DNA from: Hirudo medicinalis
Taxonomy: Eukaryota > Annelida > Clitellata > Hirudinida > Hirudinidae
NCBI GenBank assembly: GCA_011800805.1
Contig: MPNW01000026.1
Span: forward strand, 73,093 to 137,092
Reading direction: 5' to 3'
DNA length: 64,000 nt
In this document: piece by piece, positions 20,982 to 33,838 of the stretch
Numbering within the stretch: the stretch's first letter is position 1
Layout: each line of letters starts with the position of its first letter
Notes under the pieces: generated by a model
Database searches by the model: none
Told to the model about the DNA's origin: nothing
The model's input: only the letters and a program-made list of their open reading frames with translations
Translations under genes and position numbers: made by a program

Positions 20982-23848
20982 ATGGAGAGTGATAGGACCA
21001 GCAATCTTAGGAGTCAGGTGATTTGGTTTAGTGCATAATGTTCGAAATTTTAGTATTTACGTATTATAATTATTGTAAATGATTGTAAATCATGGCTGCT
21101 GAAAGTTTAATGAATATCGAACAATGCCTTGTCATACCACTTATTTAAGATTGTTACTTAACAATTTACCGTAATTATTTATTTTTCTACATATTAATTA
21201 GGTTCTGGTAGGAGCTCTCCCAGATGATTTTTTACGGGTCACAAATGAGGGGCAAGGCACTCACTTGCACCCTCAGCAAATGCAGCCATCCATGATTTAC
21301 CCTGCTCAAACTGGATATAGATTGAGCTTGACCATAGTTCAGGTGTGAAACATTTTTGTGACAGTTGTTTTTAAATGTTTGACACATAATACCTGGCATG
21401 ACTAGGTTTTGGTGGTATTTGTGCTATTAGATTTCTTTCAAAATCAAATAGATGAGAATTAAGACATTTTAATGATTGTTCATTATTTATAAATTATGTT
21501 TTATCAGTATGTTGATGCTGTAATTATTTGTTAATAACTTACATTCCAGGCAACACTTGTGAAGAATTATGGGCTTACCAAAATGGATCCTTATGTGAGG
21601 ATTAGGGTTGGTCATTCAGTGTTTGAGACACACACTGCAGTCAATGGTGGAAAGACTCCAATGTGGAATAAAGTCTTCCAAATGTAAAATAGTTATTCAT
21701 TTTTATTTCTGCATGTTAATTATTTGAACATATTTTTTATTTATAACCAAATTTCGTTGACATTATAAGACTTATTTACTATTTCTCAGAATATTACAGC
21801 CGAGTGTTGACTCGATATATCTTGAAATCTTTGATGAGGTTGAACTTTATATTGCTTGAATGTTCAAAATATAAGAAAAGTGATGAAGTAATTTCTTTAC
21901 ACCTCTTCAGAGATCTTTTACTTTGGATGATAAAATAGCCTGGACACATGTTGTTATTCCTGAGAAGGTGTTCAAGGGAGAAATTGTTGATGATTGGTTT
22001 TCTCTTAGTGGAAAGCAGGGAGAGCTGAAGGAGGGTTCAATCAATGTTGTTATGTCTCAATCAGTGAGGAACTTTATTGTTAACAACTACCTAAACACAA
22101 CTATCCCTTAAAAAGCATCATACATGTATTGGTTGTTTGGGTTTTATCAGCTGCAACTGATGCTACATGGTGCTGTTTGCCAGTATTACCCTTGTCTTTT
22201 TAAAAAGTAATATGAAATACCATTGCTTACTTGGGAGACATGTTTTTTATATATAATATATATATATTATGTTACAATATATTTTTAATTTTAAAATCTT
22301 TTTAATCTATATTTTTATTCTAATGTAATGTTTTATTAAGGTCATTCAAACTTTGCAGAATATGGTTCAATCTCCATTTCAGCACTATGTCTGTCAGATG
22401 CCTGCTGTTCCGCTTGTTTATCCACCACAGGTAGTTGTCCTGCCACAGGGTGTTCCTGTTGCTAATCCCTACTGTGGTTACCAACCATTTTATTCAGGTT
22501 AGGTTTTATTTCATCATTGATTGTTTTTGAACTTTGCAAAGTGCTACCCTCTCTTCACTGTTTCAAACAAACATTCACAATTTTGTCACCATAAATTGAT
22601 TCTTTTAATTGATGGGAAATGTATGGGCAAGTAGGATAATATCAGACATGGGACCAAATACTGAGGTCCAAGTACAAGTACTCGAGGTCTAAGTATTTAC
22701 ATCTTGGTTTATTGAACTGAGCTAAAGCAAATAAATATACAAGCTTTGAGTTTATAGTTGGGACATATCAACTTAAGTCAAAAGGAATAATCCAAAAGGA
22801 TTTGCTTCCTGTTGAGGGGATATCCTAAATAAAGTAATATGTCATTATCTTGGTGGACGATTTAGGGTAATGTAGTGCTACATAAAAAATGAAATTTCAG
22901 TCCAACAAATAAATCACACATTCAACGGACACAATTTCAATTTGTTTTTAAATAGATGGAGCAATATGGTTGATTTAATAATCATAGGAATATTTGAGTA
23001 CAAATGTGATCCAGAGCATTTCAAAGAAAACAACTTAAGAGTGGTGCGAGTTGGATCAGAATGGAGGTCGCTGGATGACCTGGTACCATGAGAGTGAACA
23101 TCTGATGACCTAATAAAAAAATGTCTTAAGGATGTAGGTAGCAGACGATTACTGTATTTATACATAAAGATTCCAATTTGAAATGAGTTAATTTGAAAGA
23201 CACTAAGGAGATGATTCTTGATTCCTTGTAGATGAACCTATTGGTAAGTGATAAAGGATACAAATTAATCTTTTTTGCAATGTATGTAATTGGTCGAGAT
23301 GGGATGGATAATTTGAGGCCCAAACAATGTTACCACTGACCCCCACTGGTCCTCTCATCAACAGAACCCCTCTCACCTCATCAAGGACCAACTCCAAAAT
23401 TCTGATCCTACTTACAACAAAGTAGGGCAGTCTTTCTCAGACATTTACAGTATGGGTATAAGTACCCCATAGCTGATTGGAACAAGTACTGAGGTTCAAG
23501 TACAAGTACTGAAGGCTCAAGTACAAATACCTGCAATTAGTAGTACTCAAGTATTAATACCAAGTACTGGATAATATTACATTATGCGTTCCTTTTTGTT
23601 TCTGTTTTAAATTTTGATTTAATTTACATTTGAATGCTTTAGGAGTGGTACCACCACAAGCCATGCACCAGCAACCACCCCCAGTCAGTTATGGACCTAC
23701 AACAAACCAGGAAGTCAATGAAAAAGATGTAGATACCCTTGTTGAGATGTTTCCAAGTTTTGACAGAGCAGTAATCCAGTCTGTCCTTCAATCAAACCAG
23801 AACAACAAGGAGGCTACCATAAACCAACTACTTGCCATTTCTTCCTAG
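20982..23848 (+). CDS. TOLLIP: TOLLIP: C2- and CUE-domain endosomal adaptor
   Basis: The start exon 20982-21017 encodes [12 protein letters not shown]. The next, from 21202, has [13 protein letters not shown], matching the GELPxDFLRI motif of the Tom1-binding region. Later exons form a C2 domain: [42 protein letters not shown], then [14 protein letters not shown] and [21 protein letters not shown] proline-rich linker follows (about 22377-22500 and from 23641), and the last exon carries a CUE ubiquitin-binding domain ([33 protein letters not shown]). TOLLIP links ubiquitinated cargo and phosphoinositides on endosomes and dampens Toll/IL-1 signalling. All conserved blocks are present and in phase. 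The intron 22502-23640 is unusually long for the gene and carries a retrotransposon fragment. Confidence 0.93.
22650..22725. repeat. AAGTACT-rich repeat, left of the retrotransposon fragment
   Basis: Contains variants of CTGAGGTCCAAGTACAAGTA. The same words recur at 23480-23580, on the other side of the retrotransposon fragment, and singly near 39140. Confidence 0.5.
22914..23400 (-). mobile_element. 3' fragment of a non-LTR retrotransposon in a TOLLIP intron
   Basis: On the minus strand three overlapping frames give [20 protein letters not shown] (23203-23397), then [17 protein letters not shown] and [10 protein letters not shown] (22914-23165). They end with FKNKLKL. This is the typical region downstream of the reverse transcriptase in Jockey/RTE/CR1-like elements. 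It is antisense to TOLLIP, 5'-truncated and frameshifted. Confidence 0.6.
23480..23580. repeat. AAGTACT-rich repeat, right of the retrotransposon fragment
   Basis: Several imperfect copies of CAAGTACTGAGGTTCAAGTA and AGTACTCAAGTATTAATACC. It is related to the block at 22650-22725, so the two may be halves of one interrupted dispersed repeat. Confidence 0.5.
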
Positions 23849-24919
23849 TGCAATAATTATTCATGGCAATTGTGACCACCAACAATTTCTCTCCAAGATG
23901 GTTTTTTTACTGGAGATGTTTTGGCCTATTTGCATGTGGCTTTCAGATACTAATTTGTCATCTTGGAGATTTTACTTGTAGCTTCCTGTTGTAAGTTGCT
24001 TGTTGAATCAAACAACGTTTCTGCTTTTGTTTCTATATTTTTCTTAAATACCTTGTTTAATAAGTAAAATAAGCATGAAGGTTCTACTTCTGTATTTGAA
24101 GCAAGTTTTTATAATCAACTGCATTAAAGAATTTTTTCTATTTGTGGCTAAAACTGACATTGAATAATCATCAGAATTTATTTGTTTTTATTAATTGTTA
24201 CGTTCTAGTAATGATTCAGTTACATGCAGAGCATTCCCAAGTTTTATTTTGCATACTTAGGCTGCAGTATTTACAGATTTTGAGCAAGATCAATCTTTAA
24301 CCATGATATATTTTAGTGAAATAAAACCATTAAAAGATCGAAGTGGCCAATAAAGTTTTGTGATCATCTGCAGATAAGATTTCCATATAATAAGCTTTTT
24401 CGAGTCGCCCGTGTCCATGATTAAATACAAATTTAAGAATTTGTGAACAGAAGGGATAGACAATTATAAAATTATAAAGTGCTTTCAAGTGAGCTTGCAT
24501 CGTCCAGAGTGTTAATGAGCCAGATAAAGTCCAGATAAAAGTAGATGATTTTAACTCGTCTAATGTTTTGATTGGCCAGCGTGAGTTGGTTAAAATACTT
24601 TGTAGCGTGGTAAGCAGATTGTAACATTTTTTCTGTGTGACTAAATTATTTATGGTAAGATGAATTATTCTTATTGAGACGTGGTGTGGAATTATTTAAA
24701 ACGTTGCGCTCGATTATGAATAGTTGATGCTTGTCAGAAGATGCGAGAGTCGCCTGCTGAGTGGAGAGTGATGCCCTGATGTTTGTGGGTATGAAGCTCT
24801 GTGGATGATAGGCGATGGTTGGATATTTTGGTACGGCTCTGTTACGGTTTCGTTTGTCCATGCGTGATCCTTTGGCAAAAGTAGCATTAATTTCAATATT
24901 TATATTAAGTTTGAAATAA
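23849..24919. other. Convergent TOLLIP-TBC1D2 spacer
   Basis: TOLLIP 3' UTR on the left and the 3' UTR of the minus-strand RabGAP gene on the right. No other gene was recognised. Minus-strand open frames at 24646-24972 overlap the last RabGAP exon in the wrong frame. Confidence 0.5.
24320..24354 (+). terminator. Polyadenylation signals, probable TOLLIP 3' end
   Basis: AATAAA occurs at 24320-24325 and 24349-24354, about 480-510 bases after the TOLLIP stop. A T/G-rich stretch follows the second. It is plausible as the end of the TOLLIP 3' UTR, but AATAAA is common in such AT-rich DNA. Confidence 0.4.
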
Positions 24920-27900
24920 CTACAAGCAAACCTTCGGATCCCTTCTCCAAAGCAGAATCGACTCCTCATCACCGTAGTTTCCAGAGCAACTACAGACCGT
25001 CAAATTTGCTGGATGTGAACTAGAAAACATTTATTATCATTTATTCTCGGTAGAAGAACATATTTTTCAATCAAAATTTTTTTTTCTAAAGAATCAAAAC
25101 TTACTCCACCAATGTGAGACATCGAACAGGTTTCTCAGACACTTTAAACTTTGCTTCAAGGATGAGACAACCATTGCAACTATTCATAAGAAACTTTTCA
25201 TCAGGCAAATGATCTCTCGAAGTGATAGACGTGAGCTTCGGTGAAGCATTTATTTCCTCGAATGGGTTATTTTCCTGATCGTTCCTCGACATTTTTCTGT
25301 TCAAGGTCGTTCCTTTTTTAATTTCATCTTCTTCGCCAATGTGTTCCTCGACTGAGTCGAGCAGCTCAAAATCAGAAGATTGAATTCTTCCCCTGAAATT
25401 ATTTAGTAGCCCTTGAGCATGGATTCTTGAATCAGCCTGAGAAAAATTATAGTGAAAATGTCCAGTTCCTGTCTTCAATCCATCATTTTCCGACTGACTG
25501 GCTCTGGTAAGCGGTAAAGTAAAAGACCTGCTCCTGTTAAATTGTTTTTAATTAAGTGAATAGGTTTTAGTCTCCATTTTTAATGCCCACTTTATTTTGC
25601 CCATTTGTTTGAATGATTCCAACTTTTTGAGCAGCAGTCTGTAGTGAGGCGCTGAAAACGAAACAGCGAAAATATAAATGAATCCACTTCTAGTGCCAAC
25701 CCAGAGTGTAGAATTGAGACACAAAAGACTCATTATTTTGTTCACATTCAAATATTCCTCTTCCTAGAAGCAAATGAGAGAATCTTAATTAATTGACTAT
25801 TTTTGTCTGTTATTCGAGGTATACCTTGCACTGGAGAACATGCAATCCTTTATAAACGTCATACATGGCCATACAATGGTGCTCGGTGGCATGCCACATC
25901 TGCACCACAGAGGAACCCTCGACAGAAAGCCACACAGCCCGTAATTGATTTGTACGAGACTGTTCCCCTCCTTGCTGACTTCCTTTCTGGGCATTGAGAT
26001 GTTTGACTTGGAGATTTGCAGGTTGATGGTTTACATGATGCGGGTCATAGAGATCCATAGTCCTTATGAAATCCACACTGCTTTTAGATATTTGAAACTT
26101 TACTATCAAATTCAAGGTTCTGCAAAAATCGTTTTGAATAAAATAAGAAATTCATTTGTCTAAATTTGGTTTAGTTTACGAGACGTTTGACTAACTCGCA
26201 GTGAATTACATGGATAAAGTTTTCGCAGGCCAGCCAGACGTGGGGATCGACGAGAAGAATGGAGGTGATAGGACAATGAGATACGGGTAAAAACAATGGT
26301 CCTTCTGATAAAAACGATGGATTTTTGGCGGCAAGAGTTAATGGAATTTTCTAAACAAAATAAAATAATCATGTTTTCATTTTAAATTCGTCTGTGATAA
26401 TTATTGAAATGTGAGCGTCACTTCAAAAAAAGCAACAAATCCGTTGTTGAGTGCAGCAAAGACAGAGAAGGTTGTCTTCTGTGGTATAACTTTTGTACAC
26501 ATACTCAGCGACCTGCCGGTGAGAGAACAGGACCACAGAAGATCTCTAATAACCAATCTTTTTTAAATTTTATGCTTCACACAAAGCTAACAAAAAATTC
26601 ATTTCATATGTAAACTTGAAATTTTTAAAAATTAAAATTTTTAGATTAAGATTTGAAAGATAAATAATTTAAAAAAAAATAGAAATCAACTTTAGAGAGT
26701 GTAACTGACCCAGGGTTTCTGCCGTTGTAAGCATAGATTTGACTCGAGAGTGTAGAGATGAGGATTGTATCACCAACTGCGCAAACACACAAAATTTGAT
26801 TCTTCACCTGATCAACAAATTAATGTAAAACTATAATGTTTTATACAATTCAAACTGCCCTTATAACATCTCACCTGGAAATCAGTGGTCAGAACCTTTT
26901 CATTTTTATTATAAACTGAGACTTTTGACAACTCCTGACTCGTAAATACCACCCACATGCTGTCTGTTCGACGTTGAAATGTTGTATTTGTTAAAACATT
27001 CAAAACAGATCATAAAAAAATCTCAAAGTTATATCTGATTATATTCGTAAATATGACGACATATTCATAATGGAACGGCAAAAGTGCTAACGAAGGGGGA
27101 ATTAATAAAGAATAACATAATTGACATTAAATTTCGCTTACTGTACGAGACTGGTACAACAGCCAAATATTGAAGAGGACAAACTTCATTTTCATCTGTT
27201 GACTAAAAAGGCAGGAAGTTAAATTAGCTAAAAATAAATATTATTTGTATCAGTTACTTGTTCCCTGTTGAACCTCCTATAAGATGATGAAATATCTCGT
27301 CTTGTATTTGAGCTTCTCTTACTTCTAACAACTTCATCAAAATGCATTCTGCGAATTGATATTTGTTGGCGTCGTGGAAAAGGCTGCAGCTCTTCAAAAG
27401 CTGTCTAATCAAGTAAAGGGACAATTTTATTGATTCTTTCTATCAGAAACAGTTTTCAATAATTGGAGAATTAAAATACAATGAGCAAGGATATTACTTT
27501 GACCAGTCCATCAACGTCAAATAAGAGTTTAGTGCAAGTTTTGAGATATTTGAGCAGTCCCAAAACATCATTTTGGTCCAACAACACATCTTCATGTTTT
27601 TTTAATATGGCCAGTGCGAACCTGAATAGAACTTTTGGACCTTCCATCATAAAACAGTCCCAGATTCTAAGGAGCGTCTACAATTTCCTTGTATTATTTC
27701 AAAAAGACAGCTCTTCCACAAAAGTAAAAATGAATCAAAGGTAACCTCAAAAGGAACGACGTCGATGAATAATGACAAAAACCAATTTATTGTAATCGTG
27801 GAAAATTCCAAATCAAATTTTTGAATGTGGTCATACAAGTTGGGCAATTTTTGAGCAAATATTTCTTGAAAGACTTCTTGATCCACATTGGCACCAGTCA

Positions 27901-30900
27901 AACCTTTATCAAAATAGGTCGAGTCAAAGTACTTCTCTGTTATTGCGATAAGAGCCCTGAAAAAATTTGTTTTTGCACACTCCAACAAATTTAATTTTAG
28001 AATATCAATAGGTCATCAATTTAATTGCATGACATTAGAAAAACCTAACAAAACAAACCTAACCAAAATGCATCTTCAGCATCAAAAAACAAGAGACACA
28101 TGGAAGCCACAAAATTTAGCCCTTGACAATATCCAATGGCAGGATTATGGAAACTAAATGCTTGTAAAACCTCTTTCAGTTTTCTAATCTGGAAATTATT
28201 CGATGAAAAGTAAAAATTTAAATTACTTTAAAATAAATTAAAATAAAGGTTACAATATATTATAAAATAAAATATTATAATACAGTAATGGTTATAATAT
28301 AAAATGTCACAATTTTAGGCGTAAATTATCATTGTAAATAATAAACGAACTCCCTCAGCTGTTGGGTCACAGAAATTAACATTGGACGGCATGGTCCTAA
28401 GCAGGTCAATAAAAATCTGTTTCCTGTAATATCCCGACAGCTGCAAATAGACAGTCAATTGTTTACAAGTGGCTGAAGTGGGACAAACATGTCAATTACC
28501 AAAGAATCGTAGGCTCTTGTCATGAGATGTCCAAAATAATTGATTCCTCTTTCTTGTTTCATGTCAGATATTTTCCCATAGATGAGTCTCTTCCAGACTT
28601 CACTTCTGTATTGAACTGGAATTCCTTGTCGACACATGATTTTCATGCCTGCCTATATACAATGAAGCACTTCACCATGATGTTTGATAACTTAAATGTG
28701 CAATCATGAAATTACTATGGCATGGAAAGATAAGAGAGACGGCCCGGAAAGAACTTCATTCCACATTATGAGGTAGTTTTGCTGCTCAGGATAAAGTGCT
28801 CGGTAATGTTGATGCAACTGTTGGCAGATGTAATGCAAAAGAAGTTCTTCGCATTCAAACTCGTGTTTAAAGCCGTATTGATCAACATGACTCATTTTCA
28901 TGAGTAGCCTGAAAGTCATTTTTAAATTTATTTTTAACATCATTGGAATGTTTTCTATCATCTCAAACTTCGAATTCTTATTTTGCAAGTAAAAATCAAC
29001 CAACAGGCCATAGTCGGGAAGACTTGGGTTGAGTTGTCTGGCATCTTCGAGAAGTTCTCTGACTCTTTTCTTGTGCTGGAAAGTTTTGTAAAGATAAATG
29101 GTAAGGTTAATATTGATTTATTTATTATTTAAAGGAATGCTAACCAAATCTCCTCCAAAGAGCTTTAACTGCCACTTATCACTTGCATCGCCACTGGGTA
29201 TGCTTATTGACGATTGCAGTAAATAAACGTAGTTGTCCTTCCACGCTCCTATGTTGGTCGTCACTTCTTCAATTGTTCTGCACGGAAAGTCGAGAATATT
29301 GTCATCTTATTATATAAAGCGAACTTTAAGCTAAAGAAAGATTTCTTTACTTTTGTTGTTGTTCAATTTGTTGGATGTCTTGGAGTCTGAATTGGGTGAG
29401 ATGTTTTATTTCAGAACATTGAAACAACATCTGATTCTGCATGCTTTCTATTTTGCTTTTCAAGAGGCTCTCGGCACTAAATGAACAGTTTAAACTAGTT
29501 TTTATTTAACTCTCTTTCACCTAAATTCGAATCATCACCCGTAGACATACTTGAATTTCAGATTGGCATTTTCAAGCTTTTGTATTCGATGAAGAAGTTC
29601 TTTGATAACTTGATCTCTTTGGTCAATTATTTCTTTAAAGCAACATTCTTTGTTAAGTAGCTTTGCCATCATTGCTTTTGAATTCCTTTGAAGGGAACGC
29701 ATGTGTAAATTAAATAACCTCCCAAAATTCAGCAAATATTTACTAACATCACTTGCTTTTCCAAATTCAGCATCTGATTAACAAGATCTTGGTGTTGTGA
29801 GCTTAATTCAAAAGAAGACTCACTGGAGTTTCTCTGACGAATTCTAACATCGATGCAATTGTCAAACAATTGTGTTATACACCATAACATAATATTTGCA
29901 AGTCGACTTAAATTATAATAAGTCGCCAGATGAGTAAACAAATTCGTTAGACGTTTTAATAAATATTAATTTACTGTCGCTCATATTGCCGAACCATTTG
30001 TTGAACTATTAAGAATTAAATTTAAACTCTATCGATCTAGAGTCGGTAAGCATTTGAAGAGGTGGTAAATTACTCCTTGTCAGAGAAGTCATAACAGCCT
30101 CTTTTGGAGGATGTTCAGTCAAGTATTACAAAATAGTTGACTATCTTTACGTTGTTAACTACAACTCAGTGATTTTCTTCATAATTTATTTCTTAGTATC
30201 AATAAAAGAGTTTTGAAAAAATTGCATGAAGATATTTGGTTGCGAAAGATCGATTGTTGCGAGCAATAACATTGCATGGAAATCTAGTCAAAACAGAAAA
30301 CATCTGTTGAAGGGGATATTACTCATCGTTCATGTGACAGGTGCAGACGATGCTAGAGTGTCGGCGACGAAGCAGTCATTACTGTCATGCAGAATTTCAT
30401 AACCAGAATTTACAACTTTGCCTACAGATTCGGTTACTCACTCATTCTAATTTCATGCAAGTTCATTCCAACCGAACCTATTTTGATATTTGAGCTAAAA
30501 TTAATGCTACTTATACCTGTTTGGAGTGCATGGTCCATTAGCGAATGGATCGTCACTGAACTGCATGTCGTCACTAGAGGAAGGAGGAGCAGATGATTTT
30601 ACGTTTGTTCTCCAATCAGTCATCCTGTTAAGCCGCTCACTTCCAAAAGCTGAATCAGCCGCATCAGATTTAACATTTGTTTCCATAGACAGACCTCCAA
30701 ATGAGAGAGCTGATAATATGACAATAATGAGCACAAATGAGCAAATATATGTACTTGTATAAAATTCCATTCCTGTATCCAAAGAGATGCCCATTGTTTT
30801 GAAGGCTTCCAACGCAGAACTTGTGGAGTTACTTGAAAAGTAAGAATGGAGGCAAGGAAGCATTGAGGAACTTCTCTCTTTCATCTTCCAGGGAAGTTTG

Positions 30901-31720
30901 ATACCGATGGTGGAAGACTGACATGAATCTCCCTAAGCAACAGAGACTTCTCGTAAAGTGAATTCAATTTCTTTTGAGTACAAACCTATAACCAATAATC
31001 ATTCTAATCGACTAAACAGATTATTTCTTAACCGATTCCGAGGAATGCAAAGCCGATGAAGCGCTGATCATACTCGAGGCAAGAGTTGAAACCCGAACTC
31101 CTTGACATCGATTCCTTGCAGACTTTTTGAGAAATTTATTCACTTCTCAATCCAAGTTTTTTTTAGTAATTTGAAATGAATATTAACAACCTGTAAAGCC
31201 AGTAACCATATTACGGAAGATTCATGATTTTCTGCGGTGAGTTGATGTTCATTGTCCGAACAACTGAAAAATTTTCAGGAGATTCGGTGAGCAAAAGTTT
31301 GCAACAGTTTTAAAATACTAACATTATAATAAATTCCTCATTCTTGACAGGGTTCGGAAATATTCCTGAATTTTTCAAATCAATTTCCAGGCTCGGTTTG
31401 ACTTTCTTATTCTTATATGCCTCAGAATTTCTAAACCCCAGCAACCTGCACTGTACATCTTCTAAAATGAACCATAATCGCCTTCTGAACAAACGGCTCA
31501 ACCCTACAATGTTTCATAACTTCATTAATTCCTCTGGAATTTACTTTGCTAAATTATTAAAAATTTTCATGAGCATTGGAGGGAATTATCATTTACCTTC
31601 GGATGACTTGTACTGCAGGTAGCCAGAGAGACTGTGCCAAGATGGATTTTGGTTCGGTGGAATAATGCCGGAAGATCCCACTGTCGGTGAAAGATGTTCA
31701 TTCCTACTCGGATCCATCAT
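24920..31720 (-). CDS. TBC1D2-like RabGAP (PH, coiled coil, TBC) with an apparent C-terminal beta-propeller
   Basis: Read leftward. The start MMDPSRNEHL is at 31720, followed by a PH domain (LSGYLQYKSSEG, FRRRLWFILEDVQCRLLGF, then SSVIWLLALQ near 31200). Next are serine-rich linkers (30500-30880) and a coiled coil (about 29400-29830). The TBC domain spans about 28640-27480: QGIPVQYRSEVWKRLIYGKI, the IGYCQGLNF dual-finger region, DVVPFE and RIWDCFMMEGPKVLFRFALA. FPRRQQISIRRMHFDEV closes the TBC1D2-type core (about 27350). The model then runs, with matching phases, into propeller-like blades: SMWVVFTSQ, DPHVWLACENFIHV, AVWLSVEGSSVVQMWHAT, LNSTLWVGTRSGFIYIF. It ends GDEESILLWRRDPKVCL, stop at 24920. 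TBC1D2 proteins inactivate Rab7 on endosomes. The WD-like C-terminus is unexpected for that family, so a second adjacent gene is the alternative. Confidence 0.75.
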
Positions 31721-32998
31721 TTTCAATCAGGACAAATCTTTCCATGGACTCAATGTCGAGAACAAATTCATTCAAAAGCACCCTAAAAACGACCTCTGAC
31801 TAAAATTTGACGATGAAACGACCAGAAGTCCATTTTAGGATGACTTGCTGTTTGTGAAAGTTATGGCTTTTAAATGGATGACTCAATCAGCTGACCCTGG
31901 CTGTTGCTTATGAGCTGCACGATAACAACTGTCGATATTCGACGTTGTAGGAAAAATGTATTCAAATAGCGCATACAAAACAATATTTCTACCCACATAA
32001 TAATAAATTTTAATAAAAGTAATAAATAACCATTCAAATTGAAACCCGATATTTTTACACCTTTCTGACTCAGTCAAGATTTTGTTTCATCGTCGTAGCT
32101 CACAAAAAGGTGCATTCTTAGGTGTAGGAAAATTCGTGAAAATTTTAATGGATTTAGACTTTCTACCAAACAACTTAAATGGCTCCAACCATGTTAAACT
32201 ATTATATCATCCATTGTAATATCCATGATCCGTGAAGGGATGCAAAGAACATGTTCAGTGAAAACGGAGGAGTCAAAAATACTGTCGTTAATAAAACAAG
32301 AAAATAGCTAGTGGTGATAATATCAACGGACGAAATGACAGTGGCAATACAATATACTATTATTTATACTACTTAAAAATAATACAAAAGATTAGCTTCA
32401 ATTAATAATTTGTAAATAGTTTCAAGAGCCATTTTCAATTCGAGGGTTTTCATTTCATTCATAACCCACGAAAAGGCTTTAGCTTCGATAAATAAAAAAT
32501 TGTTAAAAATCGCTGTGGTGTTAGACTTTATGGCAAAAAAACAGTGCTGTTCAAAATTCAGAAAGAATCAAAACAACAAAATGAAAGATCCAATTTTCTC
32601 AAATAACAAAGATTTTATGAACAAAACGAATTAGGTTATAGATTTTGGATAGGATTAATAAGAGTTCATCTTTTGAGAATTTTAGGTCTTGAGCAAACAT
32701 AAGATGGGTATAGGGCAAACACCTGTCTGTCCGTTTGTACCTTATACAAATATAAGTCGTAGAAGCTATTTTGATGAAACATTTAGGTATAGAGGTAGTA
32801 TTAGAAATCAAATTTTCAAAATTCCTGAATCGCTTTGAAGTTAAGTAAACAAATTAAACTTTGCAATTAAAGTATGAAGTAACCAATATGTAATTGTAAA
32901 AACCATAACAGTTCAATTAATTTTTTTATGATTTGATTACTTAATATTTTTAAACTAAGCAGCGTTTTGATAAAAAACCCTTCAGAAAGGTGACAAGC

Positions 32999-33033
<35 letters not shown>

Positions 33034-33483
33034 TTATTTATATTTAATTTATATTATTATATATTTAATATTATATTTATATGTATATATATATATTCTT
33101 AAAAACTAAAAATATATATACACGTTTTATATTTTTATACGTTTTACACCTATATCTATCACGATCTTTGCAAGACTCCGATATCAACAATCTGATATTG
33201 AGCAATTAAAATATTCTTTTGATAAAACTTAATGTAAATATTTATAATAAATAATTTTGTTCATTAACTAATTAATGTGATTATTTTGATTGTACGATTT
33301 ATCGAGTTATGAATTAGCAAATTTCAATCCGACTTCATTCTGATACCAGTAAGGGGCATACAAGTTATTTTTTGGTAAAAATCGATACAAAATTAATCAA
33401 ATCAGGTTGGTTGCTCTGTGTATCTTGTACATTGTAAAGGTCCCGCGCGCTTAGCCTGAGAATCTTTGGAGGTCGGATGCAGG
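31721..33483. other. Divergent RabGAP-protease intergenic region
   Basis: No coding exon recognised. AT-rich throughout, with a TA/TTTA simple repeat at about 33000-33120. It should hold both promoters. Confidence 0.45.
32999..33120. repeat. (TA)n-rich simple repeat
   Basis: TATATATATA runs interrupted by TTTATT and ATTTAATT units. Ordinary AT microsatellite. Confidence 0.8.
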
Positions 33484-33792
33484 ATGTATCGAATCCTCGT
33501 CTTCTCCATGCATCTGATTTCTGTTTTCTGTGCACTTCCATGGAAACAAAACTCTTTAGATGCGTGAGTGTTGATCATTCCAATGTATCTCAGTCATTTG
33601 ATCAGTTTAAATACAACAGGAATATCTCGAAATTCAAAAGTTACTTATCGGAAATGAATTCATTTCTCACTCTTTTGTCCGAATCAGAGGAAAGAGAAGG
33701 CGATGGTATGTCTGAATTATTGAACTGAAGTAATGCGAATATTCCTTTAATTGTTTAATTGAGTTTCTGTTTTTTTCTTTTCGAGTTAGAAA

Positions 33793-33838
<46 letters not shown>

